From Aestuariivivens sediminis (lineage in GTDB: Bacteria; Bacteroidota; Bacteroidia; Flavobacteriales; Flavobacteriaceae), in contig NZ_JAKMCP010000005.1 of assembly GCF_022662105.1 (NCBI RefSeq), positions 124,001-188,000 of the forward strand: a stretch of 64,000 nt of DNA. The letters run 5' to 3'. Positions within the stretch are counted from its first letter, which is position 1. Every line of letters begins with the position of its first letter. Both the position numbers and the translations under genes were made by a program. Of this stretch, positions 19,534 through 28,668 are shown one piece after another. The notes beneath the pieces were generated by a model that did not search any database, had not been told where the DNA came from, and worked only from the letters and a program-made list of their open reading frames with translations.

Positions 19534-19538
19534 ATGTT

Positions 19539-20771
19539 TTACAGACCCAAGTTTAGGGATTGCAGATTTGGTTTGAGAATGTGCAGTTCTTCCATGCAAG
19601 TGCGCATCTTATTATAGGTGCGTTCAATATCGGCATCCAATCCAATAGAAAAACGTATAAGTCCGTCACTTAACCCCATAGTTTTTTGCTCATTTTCAGA
19701 AATTTCGGAAGAGGTTGAGGTTCCCGGAGCACTAAATAAGGTTTTATAAAATCCCAGACTAACGGCTAAATAACCAAGGTTTCTATGTTGCATGAGTTCC
19801 ATCAAATCATTGGCGCGCTCAATAGTACCTACATCAATGGTTAACATACCCCCATAACCATATGGTGCATTCATCATTTTCTTAAATAAATTATGGGATG
19901 GATGCGATTCCAGTCCGGGATATACGGTTTTTAAACCATCAGCTTCAAATTTCTTAGCTAAAAACAGGGCATTTTTACTGTGTTGTTGCATTCTAATATG
20001 CAGTGTTCTCAGGTTCTTTAAAATGGAAGCAGCACGTAGGCTATCCATTGTAGACCCAAGTAGCATGGATGCACCGTCATGAACATTACGCAAACGGTTA
20101 ATAAAATCTTGAGAACCACAAACTGCACCTCCAACCGTATCACTGGAGCCATTAATAAATTTGGTCAAACTGTGTACCACAACATCGGCACCTAGCTTTG
20201 CCGGAGAAATGGACAAAGGAGAAAATGTATTATCCACTACGAGCTGTAGATTGTGTTTTTTTGCAATTTTAGAGAGGGCTTTGATATCAGCAATTTCTAA
20301 AAGAGGATTGCTCACCGATTCGCAATATAAAACCTTGGTATTTTTGGTAATGGCCATTTCTACCTGCTCCACATTAGTTATGTTTACAAATGTAGTTTCA
20401 ATGCCTAGTCGCGGAGCAAAGTTTTTTAGAAACGCATATGTTCCACCATAGATGGTTCTACTGGATACCACATGATCGCCTGAATGACAAAGTTGTAACA
20501 ATACCGAGGTAATGGCACCCATTCCTGATGCCGAAACATTTGCTGTTTCGGTATCTTCCATGGCAGCAAGGGCTTCACCTAAATACAAATTTGAGGGTGA
20601 TGAATGACGAGAATAAAGATAACAGCCATCAGCATTGCCTTCAAAGGTGTCGAACATTGTTTTGGCTGATAAAAAGGTATAGGTTGATGAATCGGAAATG
20701 GAAGGGTTAACACCTCCAAATTCACCGAAATATTGTAAATCTTGAATATGGTTTGCGGGGTTATATGCCAT
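19539..20771 (-). CDS. Trans-sulfuration-family PLP enzyme (methionine gamma-lyase / cystathionine gamma-lyase-like)
   Basis: A 410-residue Cys/Met-metabolism PLP enzyme. It has YSRHSSPSNLYLGEALAAME near the N-terminus, SGMGAITSVLLQL (phosphate-binding), CESVSNPLLEIADI, VVDNTFSPL and VVHSLTKFINGSSD with the Schiff-base lysine. The family covers methionine gamma-lyase and cystathionine gamma-lyase or synthase. In canonical methionine gamma-lyase the YGCTFAFL loop carries an important cysteine; here the loop reads YGGTYAFL, with Gly instead. I therefore do not assign methionine gamma-lyase. A divergently oriented Lrp-type regulator follows after 155 bases, suggesting amino-acid-responsive control. 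Confidence 0.85.
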   Translation of the reverse strand: MAYNPANHIQDLQYFGEFGGVNPSISDSSTYTFLSAKTMFDTFEGNADGCYLYSRHSSPSNLYLGEALAAMEDTETANVSASGMGAITSVLLQLCHSGDHVVSSRTIYGGTYAFLKNFAPRLGIETTFVNITNVEQVEMAITKNTKVLYCESVSNPLLEIADIKALSKIAKKHNLQLVVDNTFSPLSISPAKLGADVVVHSLTKFINGSSDTVGGAVCGSQDFINRLRNVHDGASMLLGSTMDSLRAASILKNLRTLHIRMQQHSKNALFLAKKFEADGLKTVYPGLESHPSHNLFKKMMNAPYGYGGMLTIDVGTIERANDLMELMQHRNLGYLAVSLGFYKTLFSAPGTSTSSEISENEQKTMGLSDGLIRFSIGLDADIERTYNKMRTCMEELHILKPNLQSLNLGL

Positions 20772-20783
20772 AACTTTCTTTAT

Positions 20784-20798
20784 GATATTGCAAATATC
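20784..20798. promoter_or_regulatory. Inverted repeat near the PLP-enzyme start, candidate Lrp operator
   Basis: GATATT-GCA-AATATC is a perfect 6-3-6 inverted repeat, 13 bases upstream of the PLP-enzyme ATG in the region shared with the lrp-type gene. Position and symmetry fit an operator; binding by the neighbouring regulator is inferred. Confidence 0.4.
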
Positions 20799-20882
20799 GG
20801 TATATTTAGAATAAAAATCAATGATTAATATATTATAAAGAATATAAAACTATAAAAATTATAAATAGTAGATATAAATTAA

Positions 20883-20890
20883 TATATTTG
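20883..20890 (+). promoter_or_regulatory. Bacteroidota -7 element of the Lrp-type gene
   Basis: TATATTTG is an exact TAnnTTTG match. It lies 36 bases before the ATG at 20927 and so rules out translation starts at 20888-20891 that would overlap it. Confidence 0.55.
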
Positions 20891-20926
20891 ATGGTATATA
20901 TACGGTTTTATGAAAAATATTCGATT

Positions 20927-21385
20927 ATGATTTTTGATGCTATCGATAAAAAATTGCTTACTTATTTACAAGAGGATAGTAAACAGACCAACAAGGAGCT
21001 TTCACTTAAATTGAATCTTTCTGTAACTGCGGTTTACGAACGCATTAAAAAGCTGGAAAAGGAGGGCTTTATTGAAAGCTATGTGGCTCTAGTGAACAAA
21101 GAAAGAATTGATAAGGCTTTTGTGGTATTTTGTCATGTTAAATTAGTTCAACACTCACAGGAATTTGTTATAAAATTTGAAAAGGAAGTTGCCAGCTTAA
21201 ATGAGGTATTGGAGTGTTATCATATTAGTGGCGATTACGATTACTTGTTAAAAGTTATTGTAAAAGATATGGCTGCATTCAGGGAATTCATGGTAAAAAA
21301 GTTAACTACGATTAACCACATAGGAAGTACACACAGCATGTTTGTTATTAACGAAGTTAAGCATTCAACCGCCATTGGCTTTTAA
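20927..21385 (+). CDS. Lrp/AsnC family transcriptional regulator
   Basis: A 152-residue DNA-binding regulator. Residues 3-55 form the AsnC helix-turn-helix (DAIDKKLLTYLQEDSKQTNKE, then LNLSVTAVYERIKKLEKEGFI). Residues about 65-145 form the RAM/ligand-binding beta-alpha-beta domain, including ECYHISGDYDYLLKV. Such proteins are octameric or dimeric regulators that sense amino acids. The start at 20927 is favoured because the -7 promoter box overlaps the more upstream codons and because LRP domains begin at this point. It is divergent from the sulfur-amino-acid PLP enzyme, its likely target, and is followed after 2 bases by a CPBP protease gene. Confidence 0.93.
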   Translation: MIFDAIDKKLLTYLQEDSKQTNKELSLKLNLSVTAVYERIKKLEKEGFIESYVALVNKERIDKAFVVFCHVKLVQHSQEFVIKFEKEVASLNEVLECYHISGDYDYLLKVIVKDMAAFREFMVKKLTTINHIGSTHSMFVINEVKHSTAIGF

Positions 21386-21387
21386 AA

Positions 21388-22014
21388 ATGAATACCCTTT
21401 TTTATAAAATCATTGAGTTTTTTATCATTTTTATAGCAATGCCCATTGCCTTTATTTTTGATTATCCGATTTGGATTAAACTTAGTGTCGGACTACTTGG
21501 TTTTATATATATCATCTATATTTTAGTTACAAAGGAACAGGTAGATTTAAAAATAAATAAGGATTTAAATTGGTATTGGTTTTGGAAACAAACCTTGCTA
21601 AAGTTCTGCGCCATTTCCGTGCTAACCACAATTTTTGTTTGGTTTACCAATAAGGTTGCACTGTTTCACGTCATAATCAATAAACCCGGACTATGGCTAT
21701 TCATACTTTTTGTTTACACCGTTTTATCTGTATATCCTCAAGAAATAGTTTACAGAACTTTTTTCTTTAAACGATATGCACCTCATATTAGACATAAAAA
21801 ACTTTTATGGTTTACGAATGCCCTCGTATTTTCAGTAGGCCATATGTTTTTTAAGAATGAACTCGTTTTGGTACTGACCTTTTTGGGGGGATTCCTTTTC
21901 GCTATGACCTATTATAAAACCAATTCCACATTTTTGGTTTCCATTGAACATGCCATTTATGGCTGTTGGTTGTTTACGGTGGGTATGGGTGAAATGTTAG
22001 GATTTCCTCAATAA
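21388..22014 (+). CDS. CPBP-family intramembrane glutamic endopeptidase (CAAX/Abi family)
   Basis: A 208-residue membrane protein with about six hydrophobic helices. Three conserved family sites are visible. A QEIVYRTFFF motif stands where most members have EExxxR. VFSVGHMFF carries the motif-2 histidine, and SIEHAIYGCW carries the motif-3 histidine. Replacement of the first Glu of the EE pair by Gln may affect proteolysis. Relatives process prenylated proteins in eukaryotes and are linked to bacteriocin immunity in bacteria; the role here is unknown. It starts 2 bases after the Lrp-type gene, implying co-transcription. Confidence 0.8.
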   Translation: MNTLFYKIIEFFIIFIAMPIAFIFDYPIWIKLSVGLLGFIYIIYILVTKEQVDLKINKDLNWYWFWKQTLLKFCAISVLTTIFVWFTNKVALFHVIINKPGLWLFILFVYTVLSVYPQEIVYRTFFFKRYAPHIRHKKLLWFTNALVFSVGHMFFKNELVLVLTFLGGFLFAMTYYKTNSTFLVSIEHAIYGCWLFTVGMGEMLGFPQ

Positions 22015-22025
22015 ATTTTTTATGG

Positions 22026-22718
22026 TCAAACACAGGCATCCCAAACCGGATCTATGGGTAAAGGGGCCATAACCTTTATTGGAATATTTTTCACAGGATG
22101 TATAAATTCAATAGATCTGGCATGCAAATGAATACTTGCATCTTTATTACTGCGGTCAAATCCATATTTTAAATCGCCCTTTATGGGACAGCCAATGCTT
22201 GATAGTTGCGATCGTATTTGGTGGTGTCGGCCCGTTTCCAGGTTGATCTCGAGCAGGTAATAGTTGTCTAATTGTTTTTTGATGTGATAATGAAGAATCG
22301 CTTTTTTACTATCCTTGATCTCATTTAAATAGGCTATCGATTTATTGTTCTTAGGGTTCTTTTTAAGCCAATGGATTAAGGTGTCTTCAGGTTTTGGCGG
22401 TTTGCTTTTAACCACGGCCCAATAGGTTTTGTATATGTCTTTTGAAAGAAACAATTTATTTAAACGGGGTAGTACTTTGCTTGTTTTGGCAAATATGACG
22501 AGTCCTGTTGTAGGTCGGTCCAATCGGTGTACTACGCCTAAATAGACATTTCCCGGTTTGTTGTATTTGTTTTTGATATAGGCTTTAACGATTTCACTCA
22601 GAGGTGTGTCACCTGTTTTATCCCCTTGAACAATGTCCCCGGCACGCTTATTTACGACAATAATATGGTTATCTTCATAAAGTACGAGTAAGTTTGAAAA
22701 ATTGGATACGGTCTTCAT
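22026..22718 (-). CDS. RluA-family RNA pseudouridine synthase
   Basis: A 230-residue RNA-modifying enzyme that isomerises uridine in rRNA or tRNA. The catalytic aspartate lies in VHRLDRPTTGLVIFAKT. The LYEDNHIIVVNKRAGDIVQ motif near the N-terminus and LETGRHHQIRSQLSSIGCPIKGDLKYG in the C-terminal half are RluA-class signatures. No S4 domain is present. I take the ATG at 22718 because a -7 box (22733-22740) lies between it and the upstream in-frame ATG at 22754. Which uridine is modified cannot be told from sequence. Confidence 0.92.
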   Translation of the reverse strand: MKTVSNFSNLLVLYEDNHIIVVNKRAGDIVQGDKTGDTPLSEIVKAYIKNKYNKPGNVYLGVVHRLDRPTTGLVIFAKTSKVLPRLNKLFLSKDIYKTYWAVVKSKPPKPEDTLIHWLKKNPKNNKSIAYLNEIKDSKKAILHYHIKKQLDNYYLLEINLETGRHHQIRSQLSSIGCPIKGDLKYGFDRSNKDASIHLHARSIEFIHPVKNIPIKVMAPLPIDPVWDACV

Positions 22719-22732
22719 AAATTCTGAAAAAG

Positions 22733-22740
22733 CAAACTTA
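22733..22740 (-). promoter_or_regulatory. Bacteroidota -7 element of the pseudouridine synthase gene
   Basis: TAAGTTTG on the minus strand matches TAnnTTTG exactly. It lies 15 bases before the chosen ATG at 22718, so a start at 22754 would lie upstream of the transcript. Confidence 0.5.
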
Positions 22741-22795
22741 TGATATTTATACAATATGGTACTGAATAATCTACCCGATTATCAAAAAAAAGAAA

Positions 22796-22816
22796 GGGAA
22801 TACACAACGTATTCCC
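22796..22816 (-). terminator. Rho-independent terminator of the lipoprotein gene
   Basis: GGGAATAC (22796-22803) pairs perfectly with GTATTCCC (22809-22816) around a 5-base loop. On the minus strand the stem is followed by TTTCTTTTTTTT, a good termination tract just after the stop at 22842. Confidence 0.8.
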
Positions 22817-22841
22817 ATCCTATTTTTAAATTAAGATTGAC

Positions 22842-23354
22842 TTATCTTTTTGGAAGTAGGGGGCATTCAAAATACATCTCTATGGATTCAAAATCATCAA
22901 GATCTAAGTCTTCTTCCGAGCAAGCCATGGCATATTTATTGGCATCGACTCCTTCTTTTAAAAGATTCATATGCCAACGGCCACCATTGTAATCCTGATC
23001 ACCTGGTTTAGAATCGGAGATTAATGGAAGTCCACCATAAAACATGGCCTCCGGCATCATGTACAATTCATCAAAATTGCCACTGGAAGGCTTAAAAGTT
23101 GCAGGTACCACAATAGCTGTAAATTCAATACAATCTACCCAAACTGGAGGGCGCTGACGTTCTGAACGCTCTGATTTGGAATTGGAGCTGGTTTTACTGG
23201 TAGGGTTTAGACCGGAGGAAACATCGGCCATGTACTGCAGAAGTTCTAAATTATTCACCTTCTGGACTGGTATGACCTCTTGAGTTTCATTGGAACACCC
23301 GGTGCACACCATTAACCACCCTGTGAGTACTAAAAAAATAACTGTAATTTTCAT
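22842..23354 (-). CDS. Small lipoprotein of unknown function
   Basis: A 170-residue protein with a hydrophobic signal sequence ending in VCTGC, a plausible lipobox with Cys21 or so as the lipidated residue. The mature part has a Ser/Lys-rich low-complexity stretch (SKTSSNSKSERSERQRPP). An acidic C-terminal segment follows (ACSEEDLDLDDFESIEMYFECPL), with several cysteines that could form a disulfide. I do not recognise a family. An in-frame TTG two codons upstream exists, but the ATG at 23354 is preferred. It is transcribed alone, with a good terminator after it. Confidence 0.7.
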   Translation of the reverse strand: MKITVIFLVLTGWLMVCTGCSNETQEVIPVQKVNNLELLQYMADVSSGLNPTSKTSSNSKSERSERQRPPVWVDCIEFTAIVVPATFKPSSGNFDELYMMPEAMFYGGLPLISDSKPGDQDYNGGRWHMNLLKEGVDANKYAMACSEEDLDLDDFESIEMYFECPLLPKR

Positions 23355-23519
23355 GTTCAATAGCTTTTTAAGATTAGTAATAGCTCAAAACTATTATATC
23401 TCATTGACTTATAATGTTAGCTATCTAACATTTACAAAAAAATATCAGCGTACTGTTTGAGTCATAATTCTTGTCAAAAGAAAGAACATGTTATGCTGGA
23501 GTATGAATAATCAATTACA

Positions 23520-24338
23520 TTAATATTGCTCATTATTATTGGGGAAGTCCATGCTTTTTACATCGGCGACATACTGTTCCATGGCCTTGGTCATATCCTC
23601 ATATAAATTCATATAACGACGCAAAAACCGCGGATGAAATTCATGTGTCATTCCAAGCATATCGTGCAGTACAAGTACCTGTCCGTCAACACCATTGCCT
23701 GCACCAATTCCAATAATGGGAATGGAAACACTTTCAGCTACCTCTTTGGCTAGTTTTGCAGGGATTTTTTCAAGTACTATACCAAAACATCCTGCTTTTT
23801 CAAGCATTATGGCATCATCTATGAGTCGTTTCGCTTCTTCTTCTTCTTTGGCACGAACCGTATAGGTTCCAAATTTATAAATGGATTGAGGGGTCAAACC
23901 CAAATGGCCCATAACGGGAATGCCAGCATTTAAGATGCGCTTAATGGACTCCTTTACTTCTTTACCACCCTCTAATTTAACCGCATGAGCTCCACTTTCT
24001 TTCATGATACGAATGGCAGAGCGTAAGGCTTCTTTTGGGTCACTTTGATAACTGCCAAAGGGTAAATCTACAACTATTAAAGCACGCTCTATAGCTCTTA
24101 TTACAGACGAAGCATGGTAAATCATTTGGTCCAGGGTAATGGGTAAGGTGGTCTCATGACCGGCCATTACATTACTTGCTGAATCCCCTACTAAGATCAC
24201 ATCCACACCGGCACCATCAACAATTTTAGCCATGGTATAGTCATAAGCTGTTAACATGGATATCTTTTCACCATTAGCCTTCATATCCACTAGGGTTTTG
24301 ACCGTAATGCGCTTGTACTCTTTTTTAGCGGTAGACAT
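23520..24338 (-). CDS. panB: 3-methyl-2-oxobutanoate hydroxymethyltransferase
   Basis: A 272-residue enzyme, the first committed step of pantothenate (coenzyme A) synthesis: it adds a hydroxymethyl group from 5,10-methylene-tetrahydrofolate to 2-oxoisovalerate. Visible motifs are [30 protein letters not shown] (Mg-binding Asp), [19 protein letters not shown] and [27 protein letters not shown] with the catalytic Glu. Length matches the family. No panC or panD gene is adjacent, so the pathway is dispersed. Confidence 0.97.
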   Translation of the reverse strand: MSTAKKEYKRITVKTLVDMKANGEKISMLTAYDYTMAKIVDGAGVDVILVGDSASNVMAGHETTLPITLDQMIYHASSVIRAIERALIVVDLPFGSYQSDPKEALRSAIRIMKESGAHAVKLEGGKEVKESIKRILNAGIPVMGHLGLTPQSIYKFGTYTVRAKEEEEAKRLIDDAIMLEKAGCFGIVLEKIPAKLAKEVAESVSIPIIGIGAGNGVDGQVLVLHDMLGMTHEFHPRFLRRYMNLYEDMTKAMEQYVADVKSMDFPNNNEQY

Positions 24339-24456
24339 TTTAGTTAGTTTTTGATCGTTTGTAAAAATAGTAATTTAAAAATATATACTGTTAAACTTTT
24401 CTTTAAACCCATACGGCTTTATTGCCGTTGTCTTAATTTAGACCAAAACTCAAATT

Positions 24457-24918
24457 ATGAAGCGCATCTTATACTATCTCGTTGTTTTAACAACGGCAGC
24501 AGCATTTTCTCAGGATGATGAAAACCTTAAGGTCCGTGAGACTGTCGATACTTTTTTTGAAGGGTTTCACTTGGGTGATACTACTATTATGAAATCGGTT
24601 TTAGCAGATAAGGTATTACTGCAAACTGCTTTTAAAAAGAAGGAAGGCCAGGATATTCTGGTTACCGATGATCTGCAAAAATTAATTCATGCCGTTGCCA
24701 ACCGACCTGCCGATGAGAAATGGGACGAACGCCTCTTAAATTACACCATAAAAATAGACGGTAATATGGCCAATGCATGGACCCCATACGAGTTTTGGTT
24801 CAATGGTACCTTTAGTCATTGTGGTGTAAATTCCTTTCAACTGTTCAAGAATGGAGAACAATGGAAAATCATTTATTTAATGGACACCAGACGACGTAAA
24901 GGGTGCGAAAACCAGTAG
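24457..24918 (+). CDS. Secreted NTF2-like (SnoaL/lumazine-binding-like) protein
   Basis: A 153-residue protein with a signal peptide ending near AFSQ (residue 19). The mature part follows the NTF2-like cone fold: a VRETVDTFFEGFHLGDTTIMKSVLADKVLLQTAF start, then strands around IDGNMANAWTPYEFWFNGTFSHCGVNSFQLFKNGEQWKIIYLMDTRRR. Such domains bind small hydrophobic ligands or act as enzymes, but no catalytic residues can be assigned here. It is convergent with sdaA, with only 4 bases between the genes. Confidence 0.75.
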   Translation: MKRILYYLVVLTTAAAFSQDDENLKVRETVDTFFEGFHLGDTTIMKSVLADKVLLQTAFKKKEGQDILVTDDLQKLIHAVANRPADEKWDERLLNYTIKIDGNMANAWTPYEFWFNGTFSHCGVNSFQLFKNGEQWKIIYLMDTRRRKGCENQ

Positions 24919-24922
24919 TAAA

Positions 24923-26347
24923 TTAACAATCTGTTAAATGGACTCCCACAGCAAGCCCGCCTTCACTGGTTTCTTTGTATTTGGTATTCATATCCTTCGC
25001 TGTTTCCCACATCGTTGACACCACTTTGTCAAGGGGGACTTTTACATTATGAGGATCGGTATCCAAAGCCAATTCGGCAGCGTTTATAGCTTTTATGGCA
25101 CCCATGGCATTGCGCTCTATACACGGTATCTGAACCAAACCACCAATGGGATCACAGGTCAGCCCCAAATGGTGCTCCATAGCTATTTCGGCAGCTACCA
25201 AGACTTGCTCCGGGGTGCCACCCAATAATTCGCATAAGGCAGCAGCAGCCATCGCTGAGGAGACTCCAATTTCTGCCTGACACCCACCCATTGCTGCACT
25301 TATGGTCGCCCCCTTTTTAAAGATGCTACCAATTTCTCCAGCAACCAATAAGAATTGTTTAATATGTTTAAAATTCCCTTCATGATTTTCGATAACCAAA
25401 TAATACATTAATACGGCTGGGATTACACCTGCACTCCCATTTGTAGGAGCTGTAACCACCCGTCCCAGGGAGGCATTAACTTCATTCACGGCCAGTGCAA
25501 AACAACTTACCCATTTTAAAATTTGCCTAAACTTTACCTCTGTTTTTCTTATGGAATTTAACCATTCCTGCGGAGAACGATAGGGGAATTCACCTTTTAA
25601 AGTGGCATAAGTATCGTAGGCCCGTCGTCTAACATTTAGACCTCCTGGTAAATGACCTTCCGTATGGCATCCATTGTACATGCATTCCAACATCGTGTTC
25701 CAAATGCGTTCAAGTTCAAAATCAATGGTGACATCATTTCTTATCGACATTTCGTTTTCCAAGACCACCTCAGAAACAGATTTAGTTAACTGACTACAAT
25801 AATGAAGTAAATCTTTACCAGTTTCTATTGGGTATGGAAAAGTGCGGTAAAAAATAGCTTTATTGGCCTTGGCTCTTTTACGTTCTTCCTGTACTACAAA
25901 ACCACCGCCAATGGAATAGTACGTAGCACGTGATGCTTTACCATCGATTATGGCTGAAAATCGTAAACCATTAGAATGAAAAGGTAAAAACGTTTTATGG
26001 AATACAATGTCAGTTTTTGGATTAAATCCCAAAGGACGTTCATTATTGAGCTGTAATACGTTGGTGTTTTCGATGTGAGAAATAATTTTGGGTATCTGCT
26101 CTGTCGGAATAGTTTCTGGGTCGGCACCACTTAATCCCAGCATAACCGCAGAATCGGTAGCATGGCCTTTTCCAGTGAGTGCTAAAGAACCATAAAGATC
26201 GATGGTAATGTGATTTACATTTTCAAATTTATGGGTTTTTTTCAACTCTTGGATCCATCTTTCGGCAGCACGCCATGGTCCTAAAGTATGGGAGCTCGAG
26301 GGCCCCACACCAATCTTTAACATGTCGAAAACCGAAATACATTCCAT
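24923..26347 (-). CDS. sdaA: L-serine ammonia-lyase (Fe-S serine dehydratase)
   Basis: A 474-residue single-chain enzyme that deaminates L-serine to pyruvate. The N-terminal beta domain begins [25 protein letters not shown]. The C-terminal alpha domain carries the cysteines for the catalytic [4Fe-4S] cluster in [24 protein letters not shown] and [22 protein letters not shown]. Length and order match the fused SdaA type of Gram-negative bacteria. It is transcribed divergently from dnaK. Confidence 0.96.
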   Translation of the reverse strand: MECISVFDMLKIGVGPSSSHTLGPWRAAERWIQELKKTHKFENVNHITIDLYGSLALTGKGHATDSAVMLGLSGADPETIPTEQIPKIISHIENTNVLQLNNERPLGFNPKTDIVFHKTFLPFHSNGLRFSAIIDGKASRATYYSIGGGFVVQEERKRAKANKAIFYRTFPYPIETGKDLLHYCSQLTKSVSEVVLENEMSIRNDVTIDFELERIWNTMLECMYNGCHTEGHLPGGLNVRRRAYDTYATLKGEFPYRSPQEWLNSIRKTEVKFRQILKWVSCFALAVNEVNASLGRVVTAPTNGSAGVIPAVLMYYLVIENHEGNFKHIKQFLLVAGEIGSIFKKGATISAAMGGCQAEIGVSSAMAAAALCELLGGTPEQVLVAAEIAMEHHLGLTCDPIGGLVQIPCIERNAMGAIKAINAAELALDTDPHNVKVPLDKVVSTMWETAKDMNTKYKETSEGGLAVGVHLTDC

Positions 26348-26498
26348 TGATTATATCATTTTGTAAGGGTTAATACGAGTTGATAAATATAAATGGATTT
26401 TATATCATCACGACGCAAAGGAATCAAGTTTATGAATGCTTTTGCGGCCATGACACAAAAAATTATCATTTTTTGCTGATTCTCAGTGTGAAACTAAT

Positions 26499-26540
26499 TA
26501 ATTACAAAGTCTTGTAATTACTAAATATGACACTGTGTCA
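26499..26540. promoter_or_regulatory. Two inverted repeats upstream of dnaK
   Basis: A 9-bp-arm inverted repeat (26499-26507 with 26512-26520, 4-base spacer) is followed at once by a perfect 13-base palindrome TGACACTGTGTCA (26528-26540). Both lie 80-125 bases before the dnaK ATG and upstream of the promoter-like site at 26553. They are candidate operators for a stress regulator; the CIRCE sequence is not present. Confidence 0.5.
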
Positions 26541-26552
26541 GTTTATTTCTGT

Positions 26553-26568
26553 TGGCATAATCATTGAC
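26553..26568 (+). promoter_or_regulatory. Sigma-54-like promoter sequence upstream of dnaK
   Basis: TGGCATAATCATTGAC fits the sigma-54 pattern TGGCAYRNNNNTTGCW with correct spacing, except that the -12 GC is GA. It lies about 55 bases before the dnaK ATG. No TAnnTTTG box is apparent in the same region. Confidence 0.35.
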
Positions 26569-26622
26569 TTGTACATTACGAATTTAAAACGAAAAATCAA
26601 CAATTATAAAGTATCATATATC

Positions 26623-28539
26623 ATGAGTAAAATTATTGGAATAGATTTAGGTACAACCAACTCCTGCGTTTCTGTAATGGAAGGAAACGACCCCGTTGTA
26701 ATCCCAAATGCTGAAGGGAAGCGCACAACGCCATCTGTCATTGCATTTGTTGAAGGTGGTGAAATAAAAGTTGGTGACCCAGCAAAGAGACAAGCAGTGA
26801 CAAACCCAAAGAAAACCGTTTATTCTATAAAACGTTTCATGGGTAATAAATATTCTGAATCTAAAAAGGAAGCGGAACGCGTACCTTATAAGGTAGTTAA
26901 AGGCGATAATGACACGCCACGAGTGGATATTGATGGTCGGTTGTATACACCCCAGGAATTATCAGCTATGATACTTCAAAAAATGAAGAAAACTGCCGAA
27001 GATTATTTGGGTCAGGATGTAACCAGAGCAGTGATCACTGTACCAGCCTATTTTAACGATTCTCAGCGCCAAGCGACTAAGGAAGCTGGAGAAATAGCTG
27101 GATTGAAAGTAGAGCGCATTATCAATGAGCCAACAGCAGCAGCTTTGGCTTATGGATTAGATAAAAGAGGTAAGGACCAAAAAATAGTAGTGTTCGACTT
27201 CGGTGGGGGCACACATGATGTCTCCATACTTGAATTGGGTGATGGTGTTTTTGAAGTTTTATCTACAGACGGTGACACCCATTTAGGAGGTGACGATGTC
27301 GATGAAAAAGTCATTAATTGGTTGGCAGATGAATTTAAGAAAGATGAGGATATGGATTTAAGACAAGATCCAATGTCCCTTCAGCGCTTAAAGGAAGCCG
27401 CTGAAAAAGCGAAGATTGAATTATCATCTTCAACCCAAACGGAAATCAATTTACCATATATAACAGCTACGGCCAGTGGACCAAAGCACTTAGTGCGTAC
27501 GTTAACACGATCAAAATTCGAACAATTAATTGACGATTTGGTGAAGCGTACCATTGCACCTTGTGAATCTGCATTAAAAGCAGCAGGTTTAAGTAAAAGT
27601 GATATTGACGAAATTATTTTGGTAGGTGGTTCAACACGTATTCCCGCTGTTCAAACAGCAGTAGAGAAATTCTTTGGTAAGTCGCCAAGTAAAGGCGTTA
27701 ATCCGGATGAAGTCGTATCTCTTGGCGCTGGCATTCAGGGTGGGGTATTAACGGGTGATGTTAAGGATGTATTATTATTAGACGTTACACCGTTGTCATT
27801 AGGTATTGAAACTATGGGTAACGTGTTTACCAAATTGATAGAGGCGAACACGACTATTCCTACTAAGAAATCACAGGTGTTCTCAACTGCGGCTGATAAC
27901 CAGCCTTCGGTGGAAATTCATGTATTGCAAGGAGAACGTGCTATGGCAGCTGATAACAAGACTATAGGCCGTTTCCATTTAGATGGAATTCCTCCTGCCA
28001 GACGCGGTACACCTCAGATTGAAGTAACCTTCGATATTGATGCCAATGGTATTATTAAGGTGTCAGCCGAGGATAAAGCCACAGGTAAGAAACAGGATAT
28101 TCGAATCGAAGCTTCTTCAGGATTGACAGAAGAGGAAATTAAAAAAATGAAGGCAGATGCTGAAGCCAATGCAGAAGCCGACAAACAGGCTGCTGAAAAA
28201 GCACAAAAGCTTAATGAAGCGGATTCTATGATTTTCCAAACAGAAAAACAGTTGGAAGAGTTCGGCGATAAATTATCTGAAGATAAGAAAAAACCAATCC
28301 AAGATGCCCTGGAAGAATTGAAAAAAGCTTACGAATCTAAAGATCTTGGGGTAATTGAACCCGCGCTGGAAAAAATAAATGAGGCCTGGAAACTGGCATC
28401 AGAAGAGATGTACAAAGCACAAGCCGAAGCACAACAGCAAGCTGGTGCCGATGGACAGTCGGGACCTGATGCAGGTCAACAAGATAGTAAGGCTGAAGGA
28501 AGCGACGTTGAGGACGTAGACTTCGAGGAAGTGAAATAG
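26623..28539 (+). CDS. dnaK: Molecular chaperone DnaK (Hsp70)
   Basis: A 638-residue ATP-dependent chaperone. It starts [16 protein letters not shown] (phosphate-1 loop). [23 protein letters not shown] and [14 protein letters not shown] complete the actin-like ATPase; [13 protein letters not shown] marks the linker to the substrate-binding domain. The C-terminus is an acidic Gln/Asp-rich lid ending EDVDFEEVK, matching the classical EEVD-like tail of bacterial DnaK. An open frame continues upstream to 26527, but the family start and conserved sequence begin at 26623. No dnaJ or grpE gene is adjacent. A bidirectional terminator follows. Confidence 0.98.
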   Translation: MSKIIGIDLGTTNSCVSVMEGNDPVVIPNAEGKRTTPSVIAFVEGGEIKVGDPAKRQAVTNPKKTVYSIKRFMGNKYSESKKEAERVPYKVVKGDNDTPRVDIDGRLYTPQELSAMILQKMKKTAEDYLGQDVTRAVITVPAYFNDSQRQATKEAGEIAGLKVERIINEPTAAALAYGLDKRGKDQKIVVFDFGGGTHDVSILELGDGVFEVLSTDGDTHLGGDDVDEKVINWLADEFKKDEDMDLRQDPMSLQRLKEAAEKAKIELSSSTQTEINLPYITATASGPKHLVRTLTRSKFEQLIDDLVKRTIAPCESALKAAGLSKSDIDEIILVGGSTRIPAVQTAVEKFFGKSPSKGVNPDEVVSLGAGIQGGVLTGDVKDVLLLDVTPLSLGIETMGNVFTKLIEANTTIPTKKSQVFSTAADNQPSVEIHVLQGERAMAADNKTIGRFHLDGIPPARRGTPQIEVTFDIDANGIIKVSAEDKATGKKQDIRIEASSGLTEEEIKKMKADAEANAEADKQAAEKAQKLNEADSMIFQTEKQLEEFGDKLSEDKKKPIQDALEELKKAYESKDLGVIEPALEKINEAWKLASEEMYKAQAEAQQQAGADGQSGPDAGQQDSKAEGSDVEDVDFEEVK

Positions 28540-28622
28540 ACGTTCCTGATTCCCTTCTATAGGGTGGACATCAAGAAAATTAAATATATTGTTGCTTTGA
28601 ATGTAAAAAGTGGTCATAGAAA

Positions 28623-28649
28623 AACGCAACCAAACTGGTTGCGTTTTTT
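28623..28649. terminator. Bidirectional terminator after dnaK
   Basis: AACGCAACC (28623-28631) pairs with GGTTGCGTT (28637-28645) around a 5-base loop. It is followed by six T residues and preceded by A residues, so it can serve both dnaK and the convergent gene at 28669. Confidence 0.85.
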
Positions 28650-28668
28650 GTGTTTCATGGTTTATTTA

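Noticed and set aside
20888-20926. Upstream start for the Lrp-type regulator
   Set aside because: The TTG at 20888 lies within the -7 promoter box and the added residues are not part of the family fold.
26527-26622. 32-residue N-terminal extension of DnaK
   Set aside because: It would cover the palindromes and promoter-like site, and DnaK proteins start at the conserved [11 protein letters not shown] segment.
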